Source: Crotalaria pallida
Lineage: Eukaryota > Streptophyta > Magnoliopsida > Fabales > Fabaceae
Length of the DNA stretch: 64,000 bases
Assembly (NCBI GenBank): GCA_037953625.1
Contig: CM075649.1
Location: forward strand, 91,021,290-91,085,289
Reading direction: 5' to 3'
Shown in pieces: positions 55,876 to 64,000 of this stretch. A program made the translations under genes and the position numbers. Every line of letters starts with the position of its first letter. Position 1 is the first letter of the stretch. The notes below the pieces were generated by a model. It did not search any database, had not been told where the DNA came from, and saw only the letters and a list, made by a program, of their open reading frames with translations.

Positions 55876-56715
55876 CTGTGGTGATAGTAAGGAGTGAGTA
55901 TTGCACAAAAATGGGGAGGCAGTTTCCAAATAAGACATAATGTAATACCAAGCCAAACACAATTAATAATTTAATCGTACATAATAAAAACCAACACAAC
56001 ACAATATGTTCATTAGTTTCATAATTCAATTGCCTCCACTTTGTTCTTAATTCAACATTTTAATCAAGTCTTTTATTCTATTCTCTTCCATATTATTCAC
56101 ATTATTTTCTTTCATTTTGTCCCTGGCTGAGCCTGGGTGTAATTCATTCTGTCCCTGGTCACGACCTACTGCGTTCGCATCTTTACGCGATCCCGACTTA
56201 CAGCGCCCGGGTATATTTCATTCTGTCCCTGGTCACGACCTACTGCGTTCGCATCTTTACGCGATCACGACTTACAGCGCCTGGGTATATTTCATTCCAC
56301 ATTTTCCCCCTGGCTGCGCCTGGGTATAATTCATTTCATTCTTTTGTCATTAACAATCCTTTAGCAATTTCCAATATTCAAAATTAATCACCACATTTCA
56401 CATTTATACTATCCAATCACCACAATTTCATATCTTAACTTAATTAGCACGAATCAACAATTCATTTTCATCATCACCATTTTATTATGATTTAATTAGC
56501 ACAATTCAGCATTTATCTAATATCATCATCATTATCAAATATCAACATAAAACACACATTCAACCAAGTAGTTTCCCTAAGTCATAAATTCTACTTTTGA
56601 CCATTATTCTATATCATATCAACCTAAACAAACACAAAAATCTCAGTACCCACTATATGCATATCGTAAACTAAACCCCAGAGTAAGGCAATACTCACTA
56701 TAACCCACTCCTTAC
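55876..56715 (-). other. Putative intron inside D LTR
   Basis: Donor TTTAAG|GTAAGGAG and acceptor ACTCCTTACTATCACCACAG|, 840 bases. The exon after it reads GTACTGAGGAAGAG and encodes GTEEEFAPEQAEKEYSPSQGE before a stop; H has GTEAELTLLRAELE at the same place. Splicing is inferred. Confidence 0.5.
56119..56330. repeat. 74-bp tandem repeats in D LTR intron
   Basis: Two full 74-bp units (from 56151 and 56225) flanked by partial units. They contain short inverted repeats with different arms: GGCT/AGCC, GGTC/GACC, TGCG/CGCA. Same array at 63361-63572 in the 5' LTR. About 245 bp before the acceptor. Confidence 0.88.
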
Positions 56716-57393
56716 CTTAAATTAGCAAAGAGTGAATTGAACCTTAGTGAGCCCTAGCTCAAAATCTTGGAAACTTGAACCTCCTAAGTCTAGCTTGCCA
56801 CCTCAACAAGGAAATGATGAAATGATGATATACCACCCTATTTGTGAGAGCACAATAGGAACTATCCTTATCCTTGCCTTGGTTTGAGTTGGAAGGCATG
56901 AAACTCAATTCCTACATGATCATGGTGCAAGAACCCCTAGGGTTTTAGAATAAAATCCATGAACTAATACGAGTTTGATTGAAGAGGAAAATAACTTATG
57001 GCATGAAACTCACTTACCCAAATCAATGGTGAAAAATGAAAATCCAAAGAGAGGGAAGAAGGGAGTATCACGTGTGAGCCAAGGAGGAAGAGGAAAGAGC
57101 TCCTAGCCAAATTCCATGATGCAAGCTTGATGGGTGTGTTTGATTTTGGGTTTGGGGTGCCCAAGATCAAGTGTTTATGGTGGTTTGGTGGAGGAAATGT
57201 GATGAAGTTGCTCTTGGAGCTTGAGAGAGTTTGATGAAGTGATGAGTTGAAATGGTGTTGGAGTGTGAAGGTTTTATGTTTGTTTTATGTTTTATTTTCT
57301 TGCCTTAAGACCAGCAAGATCGTGTGGCTGGAAACAAGACTTTGGCCCCAAGTTTGGTTTTGGACGCACCAGATCTGATCTGGTGTGCGTCGC

Positions 57394-57637
57394 GCGCCTG
57401 AGCGCCAGATTTCGCGCCTGAGCGCAGGATCAGCACCAGCACCAAGCTGGTGCATGGCTGATGCGCCAGCTGCTGGGTGTTGGGGGAGTTTGGCGCGCCA
57501 GAACGGAACGGTGCGTGGCTGGTGGGATTTTACGCGCGCCTGAGCACACCAAATGGTGCGCCTGAGCAAAAAACTCCCTGTCTCAGCACCAATGAATAGT
57601 GGTGCACGCTTGGGCGTGCACCGGTGCGCCTGGGAGT
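57394..57637. repeat. GCGCCTGAGCGC near-palindrome pairs (D LTR)
   Basis: Pairs at 57394/57414 (20 bp), 57536/57558 (22 bp, diverged ends) and degenerate 57606/57626 (20 bp). The intervening GC-rich sequence holds further inverted repeats, such as ACCAGATCTGATCTGGT at 57368. Confidence 0.75.
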
Positions 57638-57988
57638 GCACCAGGATTTCCAATTTTCGATTCGCCGTAACTTTTTTGTCGACCGTCGGATCGAGTCCAA
57701 ATTTTTAGACATGCTTCTTTACCCCATAAACTTCACATCCAACGGTGGAATTTATTTTCTTAGCTTCCTATAATAAATTTCTAATTTTCTCTTTTCGGTT
57801 GATTTCTAACACCTAAAACGCCGATTTAACTCCCGATCTCGCTTATGTGACCCTGCCCAAAGCCATAAATACCTTCTATACAACTCCTAGGACCTATAAT
57901 CACCACCCACATATCTGGAAAAATTCATTAAATCACCTTTCCAATTTTTCTAAGGTTTTTAGTATTTATTTCACTTAAAAATCGAGAT

Positions 57989-60900
57989 TTAGGATGTTAC
58001 AATTCTCTCCCACTTACCTGAATTTCGTCCTCGAAATTCGTCGAACAATTGTGGATGAGACTGCCTGATCTTGTCCTCCAGTTCCCATGTAGCCTCTTCC
58101 ACATCGTTCCTGATCCATATAACCTTAACCAAAGAGATTTCCTTGCCTCTGAGCCGCTTCACCTGCCTGTCTTCAATTCTAATTGGCATAACTTCAAAAG
58201 TTAAGTTCTCTTTCAAAGGCAAATCATCTAAGGTAACCACATGCGAAGGATCATGGACGTATTTCCTTAGTTGTGAAACATGAAACACGTCATGAAGCCT
58301 TGACAAGTGAGGGGGTAATGCAATCCTGTACGCCACTGGGCCAACCTTCTCCAGAATCTCATAAGGCCCAACAAACCGAGGAGTCAACTTCCTGGATTTG
58401 ATTGCCCTACCAATTCCTGTGATCGGAGACACTCTTAGGAACACATGATTCCCAACATTGAACTCCAAAGGTCTCCTTCGCCTATCTGCATAACTCTTTT
58501 GGCGATCCTGTGAAGTTTTCATTTTGTTCTTGATCATTGTGACCTTCTCTGTTGTTTCCTTCACAATGTCAGGGCCTGTCAACAGATTTTCACCTATTTG
58601 GAACCAACACAAAGGCGTTCTACATTTTCTCCCGTAGAGAGCCTCGAATGGTGCCATACCGATACTGGAGTGAAAACTGTTGTTGTAAGTGAACTCCATC
58701 AAAGGTAGTAGCTGCTCCCAACTACCGGCTTGTTCCAGCACACATGCCCTCAACAAATCTTCAAGTGTCTGGATAGTACGCTCAGATTGTCCGTCTGTCT
58801 GCGGATGATAAGCTGTACTAAACCTCAACTTAGTACCCAATGCCTGCTGAAGACTCTGCCAAAATCTAGACAGAAATCTCGGATCACGATCGGATACAAT
58901 GCTAGTAGGAACACCATGCAACTTCACTATGTCCCTGATGTACAACTGAGTCAACTTCTCAAGAGTGTACTTCTTATGAACAGGAATGAAATGAGCACAC
59001 TTTGTAAGATGGTCTACCACCACCCAAACTGAATCACATCCTCCAACAGTCCTCGGTAAACCCGTCACAAAGTCCATAGCTATACTGTCCCATTTCCATT
59101 CCGGAATCTCAAGTGATCGCAAAGGACCACCAGGCTTTTGATGCTCAATCTTAACTTTCTGACAAGTTAAGCAATGAGACACATGATCGGCCACATCAGT
59201 TTTCAACTTCGGCCACCAATAAATCCTTTTCAGATCTTGGTACATCTTTGTTGCACCAGGATGGAAATTCATCTTGGTTCGATGTGCTTCCCATAGGATA
59301 TCTCTCCGGACTTCAAAATCCAAAGGAACACATATCCGACCCCTAAATCGGATGATGCCATCAGAACCTTTCACAAAGTCGGGCTCTTCACTGCCCGATG
59401 CCCCTTCTAACAACTTTTGCAGATCTACAACATCCGCTTGTCTTTCTTTAATAAGACCCATCAAGTCATTAGTAACCCGCAACATTTCAAGAACGATGCT
59501 CTTCTCTTTCACTTGCATGTTCAAGTTGAGGTCACTAAACTCTTGAATCAATTCCATCTCTTTCACCATCAGATTGCTGACATGCAAAGTCTTACGACTT
59601 AGTGCATCAGCCACTACATTGGCCTTGCCCGGATGATACTGAAGATCAAAGTCATAGTCTTTCAGAAATTCCATCCACCTCCTCTGTCTCATATTCAACC
59701 CTTTTTGATCGAAGAGATAGCGAAGACTTTTATGATCGCTAAAGACTTCGAACTTTGAACCATATAGATAATGCCTCCAGATTTTCAATGCAAAAACCAC
59801 TGCCGCCAACTCAAGATCATGAGTGGGATAGTTCTTTTCATGCTGCCTCAATTGTCTGGATGCATAAGCTATGACTTGCCCTTGCTGCATCAAAACACAA
59901 CCCAACCCTTGCTTAGAAGCATCACAATACACCACAAAGGATTGAGTCGGGTCCGGCAAAACTAACACCGGAGAGCTAGTCAACCGCTTCTTCAACTCTT
60001 GAAAACTACCTTCACATTCTGGGGACCACTCAAACGGAACACCTTTCCGTGTAAGAGTCGTCAAAGGAAGAGCCAACTTGGAAAACCCTTCAATGAACCT
60101 CCGATAATACCCAGCCATACCAAGAAAACTTCTGATCTCAGTGATGGACTTAGGTCTCTCCCACTTAAGTACCGCTTCCACCTTAGAAGGATCGACAGCA
60201 ACACCCTTCTCAGAAATGACATGCCCCAGAAACTGCACTTCATTCAACCAGAAACTACACTTAGATAGCTTTGCATAAAGCTGTTTGGATTTGAGAATTT
60301 GCAGCACTATTCTCAGATGCTCAGCATGCTCACTTGGACTCTTAGAATAGATGAGAATATCATCAATGAAAACTATGACGAAAGAATCCAAGTACGACCT
60401 GAATATTCTGTTCATATAATCCATGAAAATAGCCGGAGCATTAGTGAGACCAAAGGACATAACCACATATTCAAAATGCCCATATCTCGACTTGAACGCC
60501 GTTTTAGGAATGTCCTCCTCTCGGATACGGATTTGATGGTATCCCGATCGAAGGTCAATCTTAGAAAATACAGCTGCTCCTCGCAATTGGTCAAACAAAT
60601 CATCAATGCGAGGGAGAGGATACTTGTTTTTCACCGTCACCGCATTCAATTGTCTATAATCGATGCACATTCGGAGACTTCCGTCCTTCTTTTTAAAAAA
60701 AAGAATCGGAGCTCCCCAAGGTGGCACACTCGGTCTAATCAAACCCTTAGCCAAAAGCTCCTCTATCTGCTTTTTCAACTCTTCTAACTCCGGAGATGCC
60801 ATCCGGTACGGGGCTATAGAAATAGGACCTGCACCAGGCATCAGATCGATGCTAAACTCCACTTCTTTGTTTGGCGGTAATCCAGGAATCTCTGAAGGAA

Positions 60901-62386
60901 AGACTTCTGGAAACTCACAAACTATTGGAATCTGACTGATTTCTGCCTCCTCATTCATCTCCAAGGCAGATATAGAAAGATCACTGATAGTGATTGATTT
61001 CTAATGACAATCAATCAGAACATGGTGCCGAGACATCCAGTCCATGCCCAGAATGATGTCAAGCTTAGTTAGAGGCAAACAGATTAAATTGACTCTGAAT
61101 TCCCGCTCCAATACTCGAAGTGGGCAATCCAAACACATAGTTGATGTGACTACGGAAGAATTGGTGGGTGTAGAAACAGATAATTTATAAGGCATTTCTA
61201 TTGCAGACAACCCTAACTTCTTCATGCAATCGGAAGAAATAAATGAATGAGTAGCTCCGCAATCAAAGAGAATACCACAAGGAATACTATTAACATAACC
61301 GGTACCTCTAATCAGTTCATCAGCATCGGTAACCTCCTCGCCGTCCAGAGTATAAACCTTGCCCTTTCGAGTCACCCTGTTGTCACCAGCGTTCTGAACC
61401 TTAGCTACATTCACCTCCTTCTTGACCGCACCACTAGGACAATTCACCATAATGTGACCTGGCTGACCACACCTATAGCAGGTTGGTCCCCCCTTACTTG
61501 GATCCAATCTCCAGCAAGTTCCCTTATGCTGTCTACCGCAATGTGGACAAGTCGGAATAGGACCATAGGCACTCACTACCGGGCCTGTTCTAGGCTGGGA
61601 GTAAGGACCTGGTCGCTGCACCGAACTCTTGCCCCTGATCGGGCCGGTCCGCTGTATTGCTTTGCTCTTATCCTCCGCCTTCTCTTGCTTTAGAGCATTT
61701 TCAAATGCACTAGTCATGTTCACTAATTGAGCCAAATTTGATATGCCCTGATAAGTAAAGATGGTTCTGATCTTAGCATTCAACCCCGCTTCAAACTTAA
61801 TGCACTTGGTTCGTTCATCAGCATCTCTGTACCCTCCAGAGTATCGGATCAAATCCTCAAACTGAGCTGCGTATTCTCCGACACTCATTGTTCCCTGTTC
61901 CAACTTCAAGAATTCTAACTCCTTCTCCCTCCTGACTTCTTCTGGAAAGTATTTGTTCAGGAATCAGATCTTAAAAAGATCCCAATTGATCACCTCATTA
62001 CCAGCTTCCAAACTACGCCTCTGATGCTCCCACCAGTGTTCTGCCTCACCTGACAGAACATATTCCACCAGTCTGACATACTGATCTACTGGTGGTTGCA
62101 GCGAGCGAAGGATTTTCTCCATTTCCTGGAGCCATTTTTGAGCCCCATCTGGATTGAATCCCCCTTCGAACCGAGGTGGATCGTTCTTCCTGAACCTTGA
62201 CATCTAATCAACAGGAGCTGGTGGAGGATTTATTGCTGCTGCTGCAATGTTTCCCGCTTGGTTCTGTTGCATTTGTGCCAAAGCTGCTGCATGATCCTGC
62301 TGTATCTGGGTTTGGGCCTGTTGCACTTTCACTAAGTTCTCCAGTATCGCCGCCATTCTATCATTATCACCTCGTCGCCCAGCCAT
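57989..62386 (-). pseudogene. gag-pol: Element D gag-pol, three in-frame stops only
   Basis: One frame of 1466 codons from MAGRRGDNDRMAAILENL (62386). It is broken by TAG (62204-62206), TGA (61964-61966) and TAG (61001-61003), with no frameshift. Gag core, two Cys-His motifs (CPHCGRQHKGTCW, CYRCGQPGHIMVNC), then protease with FDCGATHSF (Cys in place of the usual Ser after the catalytic Asp). From 60964 to 57989 pol is fully open: reverse transcriptase (YRQLN, FIDD near 60365), RNase H (YCDASKQGLG, THDLELA), integrase zinc region (near 59290-59160) and DDE core (near 59075, 58890 and 58770). A C-terminal chromodomain (VKRLRGKEISLVKVIW ... ATWELEDKI, 58170-58060) closes it. The pol half could still yield enzymes if translated from an internal start; this is the best helper candidate for H here. 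Confidence 0.94.
58002..58017 (-). other. Polypurine tract of element D
   Basis: AAGTGGGAGAGAAT on the minus strand directly before the 3' LTR start. It overlaps the last codons of pol. Confidence 0.85.
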
Positions 62387-62564
62387 ACTGCTAAGCCATT
62401 GAGGAGATAAACAATTAAGCATTTAGTATTAAATAAGAATATAAACTTCCTAGTCTTGGTCCTAGACTCTTAGCTAAGTAATTCAGTTACTCTCTTGGTG
62501 AGTAACTATTGGAGATGTGAGTCCACACTCCAAAGGCCGAGGGAAACTGCTCTGATACCATAAA
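62387..62564 (-). other. Element D leader with primer-binding site
   Basis: TGGTATCAGAGCA (62560-62548, minus) four bases after the LTR end, then a leader with TTTCCCTCGGCC and repeated GAGTAAC/GTTACTC motifs shared with H. Confidence 0.88.
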
Positions 62565-64000
62565 TGTAACACCTAAGTTTATTTACCCTTTTATACCCTT
62601 AATTAAAAATAGCAACTTGAAAATTTCATTTTTAACTTAAGAATTGATTAGGAAAAACTCTTAATTACTTTTCTTTCATATGAAAATCTCCCGTCAAACG
62701 GACGGAGTTTCGTTTGTTTATTGGACTTTTCCAAAAATTCCTGTTTTCCTGCAACCTGATAAACAATAATATTTTCACATAACAAAGCCTGCAGGGCTAT
62801 TCACATATATATATACCAGCTAGTGCATCTTCGTGCACGCATCAGAAATAGGTTTAAGACATCATAGTATCAGCATCAGAGTTAGCGGAATATAAACAAG
62901 TTTTAGGAAATAAGTTTTTCCCCAAAATAGACCCCTTTCCCCAAAAGGAGTCGTCCTGGGCCCCCAAAAAGCTATTTATATTTATGTACAACAAAAATGA
63001 TTCACATCATCGGGCCCAGGACATTCCCATGTCCTACATCACTAAAGGTAACCTACTCTCCCTGAGATGGAGAGTACTCCTGCTCGGCCTGCTCAGGTGC
63101 AAACTCTTCCTCAGTACCTGTGGTGATAGTAAGGAGTGAGTATTGCACAAAAATGGGGAGGCAGTTTCCAAATAAGACATAATGCAATACCAAGCCAAAC
63201 ACAATTAACAATTTAATCGTACATAATAAAAACCAACACAACACAATATGTTCATTAGTTTCATAATTCAATTGCCTCCACTTTGTTCTTAATTCAACAT
63301 TTTAATCAAGTCTTTTATTCTATTCTCTTCCATATTATTCACATTATTTTCTTTCATTTTGTCCCTGGCTGAGCCTGGGTGTAATTCATTCTGTCCCTGG
63401 TCACGACCTACTGCGTTCGCATCTTTACGCGATCACGACTTACAGCGCCCGGGTATATTTCATTCTGTCCCTGGTCACGACCTACTGCGTTCGCATCTTT
63501 ACGCGATCACGACTTACAGCGCCCGGGTATATTTCATTCCACATTTTCCCCCTGGCTGCGCCTGGGTATAATTCATTTCATTCTTTTGTCATTAACAATC
63601 CTTTAGCAATTTCCAATATTCAAAATTAATCACCACATTTCACATTTATACTATCCAATCACCACAATTTCATATCTTAACTTAATTAGCACGAATCAAC
63701 AATTCATTTTCATCATCACCATTTTATTATGATTTAATTAGCACAATTCAGCATTTATCTAATATCATCATCATTATCAAATATCAACATAAAACACACA
63801 TTCAACCAAGTAGTTTCCCTAAGTCATAAATTCTACTTTTGACCATTATTCTATATCATATCAACCTAAACAAACACAAAAATCTCAGTACCCACTATAT
63901 GCATATCGTAAACTAAACCCCAGAGTAAGACAATACTCATTATAACCCACTCCTTACCTTAAATTAGCAAAGAGTGAATTGAACCTTAGTGAGCCCTAGC
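62565..64000 (-). repeat. Element D 5' LTR, partial (window edge)
   Basis: Colinear with 55324-56757 at very high identity, including the 74-bp array (63361-63572), the acceptor and the short acidic reading frame near 63053-63120. The promoter half lies beyond the window. Confidence 0.93.

Larger units (their letters stand above)
55324..58001 (-). repeat. Element D 3' LTR (2.68 kb)
   Basis: TGTAACATCCTAAATC at 58001 to TTAGGTGTTACA at 55324. In order: conserved module (57757-57664), GC-rich palindrome pairs (57637-57394), leader, donor TTTAAG|GTAAGG (56715), tandem array, acceptor CACAG| (55876) and a 550-bp tail. Confidence 0.93.
55324..64000 (-). mobile_element. Element D: Tekay-type chromovirus, nearly complete
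   Basis: Minus-strand order: 5' LTR (from beyond 64000 to 62565), PBS, gag-pol in one frame (62386-57989), polypurine tract, 3' LTR (58001-55324). The visible parts of the two LTRs are almost identical, so insertion is recent. All pol domains including a chromodomain are recognisable; only three in-frame stops spoil the frame. Closest in leader and gag to H. Confidence 0.93.

Overview
The window is plant nuclear DNA, almost certainly eudicot and probably legume pericentromeric heterochromatin. The legume assignment is inference, from the SIRE-type copia gag, the mix of Tekay, Tat and Athila elements, and the style of the LTRs. I found no host gene, tRNA, rRNA or CRISPR array. Nearly every base belongs to nested, recombined LTR retrotransposons.

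Layout. 1-2128 (-): 5' part of a Tat-lineage Ty3/gypsy element inserted into the pol gene of a Tekay-type chromovirus, called A here (2129-8887, -; 3.6 kb LTR). A is itself inserted in a SIRE-like Ty1/copia element (8888-11250, -). 11258-13388: LTR fragment of another Tekay family (C), joined to a remnant of the 5' LTR of Tekay element B. That remnant is split by an Athila element with a 5-bp target duplication (13659-22526, one intact 1902-codon gag-pol frame). 22769-31944: B internal region (decayed gag-pol) and its 4.47 kb 3' LTR. 31945-35777: a partial tandem duplicate of B. 35778-37355: LTR fragment E1 (-). 37356-38397: start of an LTR of element F. 38398-47356: element H, a gag-only (TR-GAG-like) non-autonomous element. 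47357-51270: a second F LTR and a gag stub. 51271-55216: two tandem E LTR fragments (-). 55324-64000 (-): Tekay element D with a nearly complete gag-pol, the likely autonomous relative of H.

The part that looks new is inside the LTRs. (1) Six LTR families carry pairs of one family-specific palindrome, the two copies 19-22 bp apart (about two helical turns). The palindromes differ (AACCGGTT, ACTCGAGT, TAATCGATTA, TTCGCTTAAGCGAA, GCGCCTGAGCGC) but the geometry is the same. In E, H and D, different palindromes sit at the same place beside a shared U3 module. (2) The Tekay-type LTRs have a similar layout: in A, B, C and F a TATA-like box and leader, then in A, B, D, F and H a GTAAG or GTGAG donor, a 0.8-1.75 kb putative intron and an AG acceptor (only the donor is visible in E). 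In A, D, F and H the intron holds an array of small inverted repeats about 220-270 bp before the acceptor; in A these keep a constant core while the arms covary. (3) Directly after the acceptor, A and F encode a clearly homologous protein of about 157 residues, and B a 113-residue protein of possibly related layout. An LTR of this kind could be a self-contained gene. Transcription, splicing and translation are inferred, not shown.
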